Source of the DNA: CAMTWZ01 sp041749075
GTDB taxonomy: Bacteria; Bacteroidota; Rhodothermia; Balneolales; HLUCCA01
Assembly: GCA_041749075.1 (NCBI GenBank)
Contig: JBGTBY010000018.1
Location: forward strand, 62,001 to 126,000
Direction of reading: 5' to 3'
Length of the DNA stretch: 64,000 nt
The position numbers were made by a program, and so were the translations under genes. The notes under the pieces are model-generated. The model had not been told where the DNA came from and searched no databases. It was given only the letters and a program-made list of their open reading frames with translations. Positions 55,053 through 64,000 of the stretch are shown in pieces (the stretch's first letter is position 1; each line of letters starts with the position of its first letter).

Positions 55053-57794
55053 GTGAGAACCCTCTCCGTCCTCTTTTTTCTCGTATTACCCTTATGGGCC
55101 GACGCACAATCGGTCCACAAGATCTCAATGGCTGATTCCACACGATGGGGCAGTTTCAACATGGCCAACACCGGTGTATGGTCGTTGCGGATTTCGGAAG
55201 ACTCGGAATCGTTACCTGTCCGCATCAACAAAATGGACAGTATCCGGACATTGCCCCAATGGAACGGGTACGGCATCTTTGAAACCACGCTGGAGATTGA
55301 TTCGGTCCTCAGCTCGCGCCCTTGGGATCTGGGGTATTACTCGCCTGGTGGTGTCCGAATCTGGCTCAACGATCAACTCGTGTTGCGAACCGGACATCCA
55401 TCTCCTAACCCGGATGAAGAAACGCTGGCTCGGTTTCTGAACATCGTGAATCGACCCGTGCTCCTTCGAGAAGGGCTAAACACCATCCGTATCGAGTATT
55501 CCGAGCATACGGTGCCATTCCAGTTTGTCACAGGATTGGGCAATGTGCGGCTCGGCATGATCGACCTTTACTTGAAGAGGCCATTTCCGGACGGGTATCA
55601 ACGCCGGCATCGCGCCTTCATCTTCGGCGGTACCTTGTTGATTCTCCTCACGCTGATCCTGATCCATGGGTTCCTGTCGATCCAATTCAGAAACGAATAC
55701 CATCATTCGGTGATGCTCACCATCGGCTTCATCGCCTTGCATGCGTTCACCACTCTCGCCGACAGCATGATCGATTGGACGTTCGCCTATGCACCCTTCT
55801 ACGAAATCTCGTATGCCACGGCATTCATCTTCGTGGCCTATTATTTCACCATGTCGCTACGCCACAACTATAAACTACCCACTAACTACATCCCACTCAG
55901 GGTTGTTCTGATCCTCTCCTTGATCATCGCCATCCATTCGGCGTTCAATAGCCGAGCCTATTTGCACATCCTGCATCCCGGTCTAGCCATCATCGCAGTT
56001 GTCTATGGAGTTTGGACGATGTGGGAAGCCAAACGTGCGTCGAAAGACAACGAGATCGCCACCATCCTCATCGGGTTTCTTGTGACCATGGGTGGAGCCT
56101 TGGCTTATTCTCTGTTCTATCTGGCTTTCCGCAGCACAAATGATGTCCTTCTCATCGTTTCGGCGCTCACCGCCTACACGGGCATACCGATCGCCCTCAC
56201 ATTCAACATCGCGAAGAGCTATTCGGGTCTGTTCAAGACGATGGAGCAAAAAGTGATCGAACGTACGGCCCAGCTCCATCAGGCCAATGAATACAAATCA
56301 AGGTTTTTCGCGAATATTTCGCATGAGTTCCGCACGCCGCTCACCATCGCGCGCGGGTTGACGGATCGACTTGCCGTGCGGCATCCATCCAATCTCTCGA
56401 TAGCGGACGATATACAGCCCATCCAACGCAATCTGCGTCGATTGGGCGACATGGTGAATCAGATCGTGGATTTGACCAAAGCGGATCACGATCAGATGAC
56501 CTTGCATCCGAAGCATTATCTGGCCGATTCGATCGTGGCCTTATCGGTCGAGTCGTTCCGCTCTCTCACCGAGCAACGAAATCAGATGCTCTTCTATGAA
56601 TCGGACAGCCAGGGGGCCATCGTGTATGCGGATCGGCCGAAGTTTGAAATCATCATCAACAATCTGATATCAAACGCCATCAAATTCACACCGGAAGGGG
56701 GATCGATCCAGGTCGGCACAACGATCCATGAGGAACGCTACATCCTCACCGTGGAAGACACGGGTCGAGGCATCCCTCCGGAAGAAAAAGACGCCATTTT
56801 CGAACGCTTCCATCGAATCAAGCAAAACAGCGACGACTATGTGGAAGGGATGGGAATCGGACTCGAACTGAGTCGCACCATCGCCCGATTGCATGGTGGC
56901 GATATCCGCCATCGAACACCAAACTCAGGGGCTGGATCGCTGTTCGAACTCGAAATACCGCTTTCCTCGTCGCCCTATCCGGAAGATATCCTACTGGATA
57001 TGGAAACAGACTTCACTTCCACAAAAGCCGTGACGGTATCGAACAAAACACCAGACCATCACATCTTATTGGTCGAAGACAATGATGATATGGCCTCTTA
57101 TATCCAGGAAGTTCTGAGCGACACCGGCACTGCGAAACGAGCACGAAATGGAAAGGACGCTTTGGACCAACTGGCAACCTTCCAACCCGATCTGATCATC
57201 ACGGATCTGATGATGCCCAAAATGGGCGGTGCGGCTTTGGTCGATGAACTCATGAAACATCCGGAATGGAAGCATATCCCAGTGGTGGTACTTACGGCAA
57301 AATCGTTGGAAGCCGACAAGCTCGACCTGTTGCGCATCGGCGTGGTCGATTACATCACCAAACCGTTTTCGGTGGATGAACTTCAATTCAAATGCCGGAA
57401 TCTGATCGCCCTCTCCAAGAAACGCATCAAAGCGAGGATCGTGCTCGGAGAGGATGCGACGTTGCCCGGTCGGGAGCAGATCTCACCGAAAGCAGCAGAG
57501 TGGGTCAAGAAGAACATCAAAGACCAGAGCTTATCGGTAGATGGCCTCGCCGATCACTTGAACATGAGCCGCAGAACCTTGTACCGTCAGCTCGAAGCGG
57601 AAACCGGAATGACCACAGCCGAGTTCATCCGCGAAATCCGCTTGCAAACGGCACGTTCCTTGTTGAAAAACAGCTCATCCACCACGATGGAGAACATTGC
57701 TACGAATGTCGGGTACACCAACGCACGGACATTCCGCAACGTGTATAGAGAGCGTTTCGGGGTGCATCCGTTGGACGAGGTGACGTCGGCATGA
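55053..57794 (+). CDS. Hybrid two-component system: 7TM-DISM sensor, kinase, receiver and AraC output
   Basis: A 913-residue one-protein signalling system. A signal peptide (VLFFLVLPLWADAQ) is followed by a periplasmic sandwich domain to about 180, seven membrane segments at about 185-385 (7TMR-DISM), and a histidine kinase. His424 lies in NISHEFRTPL; the N box NNLISNAIKFTPEGG and the G boxes VEDTGRGIP and GMGIGLELS are present. A receiver at about 670-790 has Asp718 in ITDLMMPKMGG, and an AraC HTH occupies about 815-905 (LSVDGLADHLNMSRRTLYRQ, ENIATNVGYTNARTFRNVYRERFG). Such proteins sense periplasmic ligands and control nearby genes. GTG is the start. It is divergent from CotH and 84 bases before the giant LamG gene. 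Confidence 0.93.
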   Translation: MRTLSVLFFLVLPLWADAQSVHKISMADSTRWGSFNMANTGVWSLRISEDSESLPVRINKMDSIRTLPQWNGYGIFETTLEIDSVLSSRPWDLGYYSPGGVRIWLNDQLVLRTGHPSPNPDEETLARFLNIVNRPVLLREGLNTIRIEYSEHTVPFQFVTGLGNVRLGMIDLYLKRPFPDGYQRRHRAFIFGGTLLILLTLILIHGFLSIQFRNEYHHSVMLTIGFIALHAFTTLADSMIDWTFAYAPFYEISYATAFIFVAYYFTMSLRHNYKLPTNYIPLRVVLILSLIIAIHSAFNSRAYLHILHPGLAIIAVVYGVWTMWEAKRASKDNEIATILIGFLVTMGGALAYSLFYLAFRSTNDVLLIVSALTAYTGIPIALTFNIAKSYSGLFKTMEQKVIERTAQLHQANEYKSRFFANISHEFRTPLTIARGLTDRLAVRHPSNLSIADDIQPIQRNLRRLGDMVNQIVDLTKADHDQMTLHPKHYLADSIVALSVESFRSLTEQRNQMLFYESDSQGAIVYADRPKFEIIINNLISNAIKFTPEGGSIQVGTTIHEERYILTVEDTGRGIPPEEKDAIFERFHRIKQNSDDYVEGMGIGLELSRTIARLHGGDIRHRTPNSGAGSLFELEIPLSSSPYPEDILLDMETDFTSTKAVTVSNKTPDHHILLVEDNDDMASYIQEVLSDTGTAKRARNGKDALDQLATFQPDLIITDLMMPKMGGAALVDELMKHPEWKHIPVVVLTAKSLEADKLDLLRIGVVDYITKPFSVDELQFKCRNLIALSKKRIKARIVLGEDATLPGREQISPKAAEWVKKNIKDQSLSVDGLADHLNMSRRTLYRQLEAETGMTTAEFIREIRLQTARSLLKNSSSTTMENIATNVGYTNARTFRNVYRERFGVHPLDEVTSA

Positions 57795-57878
57795 TGGCAC
57801 AAAAACGCCGGTAAACTGGCACACGGCTGAACGACGGTCGCTTTATCCTGAGGCTGAACCATCACCTGTTTCAGCCAC

Positions 57879-60800
57879 ATGAAAACTCTATTCATCCTCA
57901 TCCTCTTACTGGCATCCGGAATTGTATCCGCACAAGACATTCCGAGCTCAGGACTCCGTGTCCATCTCAAAGCCGATGCCGGCACATCCACCACATTCGA
58001 TGGGGTTGCCATCACCCAGTGGAACGACCAATCGGGTAACGGCTTTCATGCCACGGCACCCGGTGGACAGCCCGTTTATCAGTCGAATGTGATCAATGGT
58101 CAGCCGGCGTTGTTCTTCAACGGTGCGCAGTACCTCCACATCGCAAATACGAGTGCACTCGGCTTGGTAAATAGCGATTACGAGATGTTCTTCGTTGCCA
58201 AAAGCAGCAACTCGGGCATCCAGTTCCTCGGTGCTGGGAGCTTGGGACACCACGAGGTGCACTACAACGGACTCGGCGGACTGCGCTTCATTGCGAACGA
58301 TGATGCGGGGATCAACCATGGCACGAACCTAGCTTACACCGATGGAAATCCACGGATACTCAGCGTACGGGCCACGGGCGCGAACGGATTGGCGAGGGTG
58401 GATGGCCTGGATGTGGGCAACTCGCTGAACTCACGGTCTTCATCCGACGCCATGTTCCGCCTCGGAGATCGTAGCGTAGGCGGTTATCCGCTGATCGGTC
58501 ACATCGCCGAAGTGATCATCTACAACCGGGTGTTGAGCAAGCTTGAACGGTACCAGGTGGAAACGTACCTCGCTCAAAAATATGGAGTGGCCAATGCAAC
58601 GGCGAACGCCCCAACATTGACCCTCGATTCGTATTCGACCAGTCAGCTACAGGGTGTCACCTTCTCTGGCAGCGTGAACCCGAACGGCACGGCCACCACA
58701 TACCGGTTTCTATACGGAACCGATGAAAACAACCTCACTCTGAGCACAGAGCCGAAGACGGTCGGCAGCGGCACGAGCGCTGTCGCGGTGAGCGCCTCCA
58801 TACCCGGACTTTCCCTATCGCAGACCTATTATGTGGCCTTGGTCGCCGAAAACGCCGCGCATGGGGCTAGAACATCGACTCAGGAGTTCACCATTTTGGG
58901 CCAGCCCACTGAGCCCGCTACCGCATCCATCCCGGCCATTGGACTTCGATTGCATCTCAAGGCCGATGCCGGCACTTCGACCACGGTTGAGAACCAGGCG
59001 GTCAACCAATGGCTCGACCAATCCGGAAACGGATTCACGGCGACCGCACCGGCCGGACAACCCGTCTATGTCTCCAGCTCGATCAACGGTCTCCCAGCGT
59101 TGCAATTCAACGGCGCTCAAGTGCTCCACATTTCCAACACCGGCTCGATCGGCCTCACCAACAACGACTACGAGATGTTCTTTGTGGCGAAGAGCAGCAA
59201 TTCGAACATCCAGTTCTTGGCATCGGGCGGTTTGCCCGAGCATGAAGTGCACCTGAACGGTGCTTCGGGCATGCGATTCATCCCTCGAAATTCGGTGTTC
59301 ATCGACAATGGCGCCAACCAGGCCTACACCGATGGCTTGCAGCGGATTTTCAGCGTCCGGGCGTCGTCCACAACAGGTGTGTCGCGTTTGAACGGTGTGG
59401 ATGCGAGCCAAGCTACCGATTCCCGATCTTCGGTCGATGCCATGTTCCGGCTCGGAATGCGAAGCGATGGCTCCTATCCCTTGGTCGGGCACATCTCCGA
59501 AGTGCTCCTCTACAACCGCACCCTGACCACGCAAGAACGTGCGCAAGTGGAAAACTATCTGGCGCAGAAGTATGCGGTCGACTCCGACAATCTGACCCTC
59601 CCGACCGCATCGATTGACATGCCGACCACGACACAAGACCTGACGGCCAACTTCACGGGCACGGTGAATCCGAACGGTGTGGCCACCAGCGTGCGCTTCG
59701 CCTACGGTACCGATCCTGAGAATCTGAATCTTCTCACCGACCCGGTTTCCATCGGAAGCGGGACTGAGGATGTGGACGTGAGCGCGATGGTGTCGGGTCT
59801 CTCCCGTTTCGAGACCTATTCTGTGAAACTGATCGCATCCACCGATTTCCAGACCGTCGAAACCGGACTGTTATCGTTCGACACATCGTACCTCGAGGTG
59901 ATCAGCTTTGGCTGGATCATTGGCGCTGACAGTGAAAACCCGCAAGAAACCCTTCTCTCCGCCTCGTTTCAGCTCGGAGTCCCAGACGCCACCGGATCGG
60001 AGTACAAAATCCGCTTAGGATCGTACGAAACCGAGTACACCTCCGCCGATCACCTCTCTGGCACGTTCTTTCAGACGGTTTGGCTGCCGAACGAGGATCT
60101 TGTCTACGGGCAGACCTACGAGTTGGTGCTGATCGGGAAAAGCCCCAACGGAAAACTGACCTACAGCGACACCTTGTCGGCACTGTACTACGGGCAGCCA
60201 TCGGTGGTGCTCACCTCCGCCACTGCATCACCCGACGGCACGGTTGAGGTGGTCGGCAGCGTGAATCCGAATGGTGCCGCCACCTCCTACTCCATCTGGT
60301 ACGGAACCGATCTGCAGAGCCTGACCGAAACCGCGTTGGTGTCTGTGGGCAATGGCACGTCCCCCGTCTCCATCGACCGCACATTCGAATCCCTTACTCC
60401 GGGGCAGAACTACCACATCTACCTGTATGCCGAGAACGACAGATTCACCGTCGAGTCGGACACGCTGACCTTCACCACGAAATGGGCCAGCGCGTCGATG
60501 GTTGACGTGACCAGTACCCGCGAATCCGGCGCCACCTTCAGCGGCTTGGTGAACCCGAACGGTTTCGAAACGGAGTTCCGATTCCGTTTCGGAGCGGATT
60601 CCACCGCTTGGACCTCGGCAGGATTCGGTTCGATCGAAATCCCCGTAGAGGTTGCCGATATCCAGGTGCCCAACAACGCGACGTATGACGTGTTTCTGGA
60701 GGCCCGGATCGGGGTCAACATCATCCAATCAGACACCCTCACATTCGACACCTATTATGTTGAATTGCGGAATGTGGCGCTCAGCTTAGGGTCCCAAGAC

Positions 60801-63800
60801 GGTGTGCTAGGCATCATCGTCAGTGGTATTGTGGATGCGTTTGGAAACGAGGACGCAATCTATGTCCTCCGTTTCGGATCAGACCCCGAAGACCTGTCGC
60901 TGATAGGTGAGTCTCAATCCGCGCCGTATGAACTCAGTCGGTTCATCGATTACGAAGGTGCGCTCATACCTGGCAACACCTATTACGCCCAAGTGGAGGC
61001 GATTGGTGCGACGGATCGTTCGGTCACCAGCCCGCTCGAAAGCATCCGCTTCGCCGGACTTCCGATCGCCGTGCTCGACAGCGTCACCACATCACAGTCA
61101 CTCACCGCGCGGTTCGATGGCAGCATCAACCCAAATGCCGGAAATGTGAGCTACGTGGTTCAGTTCGGTACCGACCGCAACAATTTGAACCAGACCAGCG
61201 CCGTGCAGACCGTGGAGAACACTGGACTGAACCCGGTAGCGGAGTGGACCACAGTGGAGAACCTTACCCCAGGTGTCGTCTACTATGCCACGATTGCTGT
61301 CACCAACGGTAATTACCCGACGCAGCGAAGCGATACGCTCGAGGTCGACATGAGGTACGCGACCGTCGTTTACTTCAACCCAGATGTGGAGAATCCTACA
61401 GATGTGCGGTTCTACATGGGCTCCAATCCGCATGGTTCCTTCAAAATAGGACAGGTCAACTACGGTGCGAGCACCGATCATCTGAATCGAAGCATCATCG
61501 ATTCCACTCAATATTCCGGTACGAACATGGTGACACGTACCCTACTTGTGAACGACCTCTCGCCCGATTCAACCTATTACGCACAGTGGGTGATCACCGA
61601 TCTCACTGGCGGACCCACCACGTACTCCGAAGTCGTTGAATTCAACACCATCTTCCCAACCATCACCATCGACTCGGTTCTGGCGGTCGGCTATCCTGTC
61701 TTGAATGCCTACGCCACCGTCAATACGAAAAACCAGGACATCACCATACGTGGAGAATACGCTTCCCCCGGAGGGAGTTTCAGTACGCAGGATAGCCGTT
61801 ACACGATATCCGTCAGCGGCAGCAACACCCCAGTGAACGTCGTCATTCCGATGACGGAACTCGACGAAGACGAGGAGTTCGCAATCCGACTCAGGGTTAC
61901 CAATTCGTCGAACAAGACCACCTATTCCGACACGGTGGATGTCGACACCTACTTCGTCGATTACTACCAACCCACAGTCTCCTATTCTGGTGCGGATGTG
62001 GCTATTCGTGTCGAACTCGAAGCACAACCCAATCTCGCCTATGCCTACCGCATCCTGAGAGGGACTCGTTCCGATTCGCTGACCGCCACGGGTGAGTTCG
62101 TGACCATGAACACCTCCAATCGCTACACCGACATCGAAGCGATTCTCGACGCCAGCTCGTTTACTCCAGGAACCACGTACTATTTCACCATCGAAGGGCG
62201 CGGCACATCGGGCTGGATCACCCGAAGCGACACCCTGAGCTTCTTGTACCAATCTCCGCCGTACGCAACTACACCTCAGGTGGACGCCTTTCAAAACTAC
62301 TCCGCGAACCTAAGCGCCACCGTCTATCCGAACGGACGAGCCATCAGCTATTGGATCATGCGCGGCACCCATCCCGACTCATTGTCGATCTTTGGCGACG
62401 CGACGGATGTGGCCGCGAGCTCAGACTCCGTTCTCGTGGACCTTCAGATGGCCGGGTTGACGCCGTTCAACGATTACTATGTCTCCATAGCGGTGCAGCA
62501 ACAAGGCCAGTCATCCATCGCCCGCACGGATACCGTGACCTTCGACACAAAATTTGCGGACATCTACGTGTTGGATGTGCTCAACGAGGTAGATGAAGAG
62601 TCCGACGGATGGCCCATCATGGGCCGCTTCAGCGCTTATGTGTCGAACAACAGACTTGAAGGCACCGCTTGGGTCGTGTACGGTACCCATCCCGACAGCC
62701 TGATCCATAGCACCGACGCGATCGAGCTGGAAACGGATTCGGAATATGACGAACTCTATCTGGACATCCCGTTCGGTCCATTGGATGCGAATAAAACCTA
62801 TTACGCGACGATGGTCGTCGAAAACGATTTCAGACAGAGCGTTTCAAGCATACAGCAGACCATAACCAATTACCCGGGCATCCGCGTGACCAGCGTGAAT
62901 GCGGCTTATGGACAGGTGTACATTTTGGGGAACATCCAACCCAACGGGTTCGACGGTGTTTACGGGATGAAATATGGCACACACCCCGATTCCTTGAACA
63001 CAACGTATAATGAGCGGACGTTCAACTCCAATTCCCAGCCGTTCGACGCCGGATTTGAACTGTACAATCTCGACCAGAGCAATACCTATTACGCGTATCT
63101 CTACGCACGCAGCTATGGCGGGAAAATCGGCCGTACCGCGACCTTCAATTGGGACTACATCTACCCGGCGGTAGACAGCAGCCGTGTGGTCAGCACCCAA
63201 GATCTGACCGCATCGGTGGAAGCCACCATCGATACGAAAGGCATGAACCTCGATTTCTGGGTGGAAGTGTACAATGGCGTGGATGGATGGAATCGCTCCG
63301 ACACCCTCCGTGTGACCGCAAGCGAAACCCCAGTGGATGTGAGTGTTCCGATTGGCACGTTTGAGCGATTCGTGGATGCAACCTTTGTTTTGGCTCTAAA
63401 GGCGGATGGAAAGCCAGTGGCCTATGCCGATACCACGACCTTCTCCCTTGATTATCCGGAGATCGTGGGCGTCGATGATGCCAATACATACATCACAGAC
63501 AACCAAGTCACCGGAGTCGTGGAAGTCCGCAACCCCGGTAGACCCACCACCATCACCACGCGATATGGCTATGCGAATCATCCGGACAGTCTGATCTATA
63601 CGAGAACTGACTTTACCTATCCCGCTCAAGCAGACCTGTCGTATCTGAGCTTCTTCATGGATGGAATAAACCGAAACGATTCCATCTACTATCAGGTCGC
63701 GGCGTCCAATCCGGGATTCATCTCGTGGTCGCCCATCTGGAGCGTGTACACCATCGGGCACCAATTCACACTCGATACGCCAATCTTGACCCCCACCAGC

Positions 63801-64000
63801 GGTGGCACGTTCCGCGCTGACGTGACGGTACTACTCGATCCTAAGGGCATGTCGACATCCATACGCGAAGAGATCGCCACAATGCCTGATTTCTCCGATG
63901 CCACGAGCAATGGGGATGTGATATTGACCAGCTCGGATATTCAAGAGTTGGTGTATGTCTTCGAAAATTTGGTGATCGGGCAAACGTACTATATGAAAGT
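57879..64000 (+). CDS. Giant surface protein: two LamG domains plus fibronectin-like repeats (cut by right edge)
   Basis: The first 2040 residues of an exported protein open at the window edge. Residues 1-19 are a signal peptide (MKTLFILILLLASGIVSAQ). Two near-identical LamG/concanavalin-like domains lie at about 24-245 and 354-570 (GLRLHLKADAGTSTT, QW.DQSGNGF.ATAP, DYEMFFVAKSSNS, MFRLG.RS.G.YPL.GHI.EV..YNR). They are separated and followed by fibronectin-III-like units of about 95-110 residues with SVNPNG, YGTDxxNLT or GTHPDSL and TYYA motifs; at least 14 are visible. No enzyme motif is seen. Adhesion or carbohydrate binding at the cell surface is likely; a C-terminal type IX signal would be expected beyond the window. 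Confidence 0.88.
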   Translation, partial: MKTLFILILLLASGIVSAQDIPSSGLRVHLKADAGTSTTFDGVAITQWNDQSGNGFHATAPGGQPVYQSNVINGQPALFFNGAQYLHIANTSALGLVNSDYEMFFVAKSSNSGIQFLGAGSLGHHEVHYNGLGGLRFIANDDAGINHGTNLAYTDGNPRILSVRATGANGLARVDGLDVGNSLNSRSSSDAMFRLGDRSVGGYPLIGHIAEVIIYNRVLSKLERYQVETYLAQKYGVANATANAPTLTLDSYSTSQLQGVTFSGSVNPNGTATTYRFLYGTDENNLTLSTEPKTVGSGTSAVAVSASIPGLSLSQTYYVALVAENAAHGARTSTQEFTILGQPTEPATASIPAIGLRLHLKADAGTSTTVENQAVNQWLDQSGNGFTATAPAGQPVYVSSSINGLPALQFNGAQVLHISNTGSIGLTNNDYEMFFVAKSSNSNIQFLASGGLPEHEVHLNGASGMRFIPRNSVFIDNGANQAYTDGLQRIFSVRASSTTGVSRLNGVDASQATDSRSSVDAMFRLGMRSDGSYPLVGHISEVLLYNRTLTTQERAQVENYLAQKYAVDSDNLTLPTASIDMPTTTQDLTANFTGTVNPNGVATSVRFAYGTDPENLNLLTDPVSIGSGTEDVDVSAMVSGLSRFETYSVKLIASTDFQTVETGLLSFDTSYLEVISFGWIIGADSENPQETLLSASFQLGVPDATGSEYKIRLGSYETEYTSADHLSGTFFQTVWLPNEDLVYGQTYELVLIGKSPNGKLTYSDTLSALYYGQPSVVLTSATASPDGTVEVVGSVNPNGAATSYSIWYGTDLQSLTETALVSVGNGTSPVSIDRTFESLTPGQNYHIYLYAENDRFTVESDTLTFTTKWASASMVDVTSTRESGATFSGLVNPNGFETEFRFRFGADSTAWTSAGFGSIEIPVEVADIQVPNNATYDVFLEARIGVNIIQSDTLTFDTYYVELRNVALSLGSQDGVLGIIVSGIVDAFGNEDAIYVLRFGSDPEDLSLIGESQSAPYELSRFIDYEGALIPGNTYYAQVEAIGATDRSVTSPLESIRFAGLPIAVLDSVTTSQSLTARFDGSINPNAGNVSYVVQFGTDRNNLNQTSAVQTVENTGLNPVAEWTTVENLTPGVVYYATIAVTNGNYPTQRSDTLEVDMRYATVVYFNPDVENPTDVRFYMGSNPHGSFKIGQVNYGASTDHLNRSIIDSTQYSGTNMVTRTLLVNDLSPDSTYYAQWVITDLTGGPTTYSEVVEFNTIFPTITIDSVLAVGYPVLNAYATVNTKNQDITIRGEYASPGGSFSTQDSRYTISVSGSNTPVNVVIPMTELDEDEEFAIRLRVTNSSNKTTYSDTVDVDTYFVDYYQPTVSYSGADVAIRVELEAQPNLAYAYRILRGTRSDSLTATGEFVTMNTSNRYTDIEAILDASSFTPGTTYYFTIEGRGTSGWITRSDTLSFLYQSPPYATTPQVDAFQNYSANLSATVYPNGRAISYWIMRGTHPDSLSIFGDATDVAASSDSVLVDLQMAGLTPFNDYYVSIAVQQQGQSSIARTDTVTFDTKFADIYVLDVLNEVDEESDGWPIMGRFSAYVSNNRLEGTAWVVYGTHPDSLIHSTDAIELETDSEYDELYLDIPFGPLDANKTYYATMVVENDFRQSVSSIQQTITNYPGIRVTSVNAAYGQVYILGNIQPNGFDGVYGMKYGTHPDSLNTTYNERTFNSNSQPFDAGFELYNLDQSNTYYAYLYARSYGGKIGRTATFNWDYIYPAVDSSRVVSTQDLTASVEATIDTKGMNLDFWVEVYNGVDGWNRSDTLRVTASETPVDVSVPIGTFERFVDATFVLALKADGKPVAYADTTTFSLDYPEIVGVDDANTYITDNQVTGVVEVRNPGRPTTITTRYGYANHPDSLIYTRTDFTYPAQADLSYLSFFMDGINRNDSIYYQVAASNPGFISWSPIWSVYTIGHQFTLDTPILTPTSGGTFRADVTVLLDPKGMSTSIREEIATMPDFSDATSNGDVILTSSDIQELVYVFENLVIGQTYYMK

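Noticed and set aside
58815..59636. Long minus-strand open frame (273 codons)
   Set aside because: Antisense shadow of the second LamG domain; composition follows the plus-strand codons.

Overview
The window looks like chromosome from a member of the Bacteroidota in the broad sense, most likely the Rhodothermota/Balneolota side. This is an inference from gene content: TonB-dependent receptors with carboxypeptidase-like N-termini, the gliding protein GldC, a C-terminal type IX secretion sorting domain of the 'NPFNP' kind, DUF2851/DUF3078 proteins, 7TM-DISM and AraC-type hybrid sensor architecture, a eukaryote-type glycyl-tRNA synthetase, and promoters with the TAnnTTTG -7 element. Shine-Dalgarno sequences are mostly absent. 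Most of the window is ordinary housekeeping sequence with short spacers; no gap between genes exceeds about 240 bases.

Layout. 1-8.7 kb is a sugar catabolism locus. A DeoR regulator, a drug/metabolite-type transporter and a TonB receptor run leftwards. A PfkB kinase, a LacD aldolase, an AgaS isomerase and a GatZ/KbaZ-family protein run rightwards as a tightly overlapped operon. Together they suggest uptake of an amino sugar or galactose-type sugar and its flow through tagatose 6-phosphate. 8.6-14 kb holds an aminotransferase and asd pair (amino-acid synthesis), glyS, a tandem AP2-domain protein and a DUF3187 outer-membrane protein. 14-24.7 kb is the most repetitive part: rluD, gldC, small membrane proteins, a DEAD-box helicase, a lipoprotein, nth, a MATE exporter, a broken ccdAB pair and an intact phd/vapC pair, separated by tandem 7- and 8-base repeats. 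24.7-30 kb has a beta-lactamase-like lipoprotein, a di-haem peroxidase, a Pr6Pr membrane protein and a lamin-tail protein. 30-41 kb has murI, a PIN-PhoH ATPase, an rRNA/tRNA methyltransferase, an outer-membrane barrel, an ALDH7 dehydrogenase, a PLP decarboxylase, DUF3078, PyrR, YtxH and DUF2851. 41-46 kb is a translation/nucleotide block: tRNA-Gln, prs, rplY, pth, hppA. 46-64 kb has a methyltransferase, a second TonB receptor, pyrF, rnhA, a small barrel, a large CotH/lamin-tail secreted protein, a one-component hybrid sensor, and the first 2040 residues of a giant LamG plus fibronectin-like surface protein that runs off the right edge.

The signals I found most worth a second look are not classic mobile elements. 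(i) At least nine genes have a TAnnTTT-type promoter element ending 3-4 bases before the start codon, so their transcripts should be leaderless. prs begins 2 bases after tRNA-Gln. (ii) A family of intergenic heptamer tracts of the form GGGAnnn, and octamer tracts that run right up to start codons, cluster between 15 and 22.6 kb. Two of these elements flank gldC as inverted copies, and a related tract lies inside the coding region of the type IX sorting domain. (iii) ccdA is intact but its ccdB partner is deleted and frameshifted. (iv) The sugar operon carries a KbaZ-type protein without KbaY, beside a class I LacD aldolase. All calls come from reading the sequence; no database search was run.
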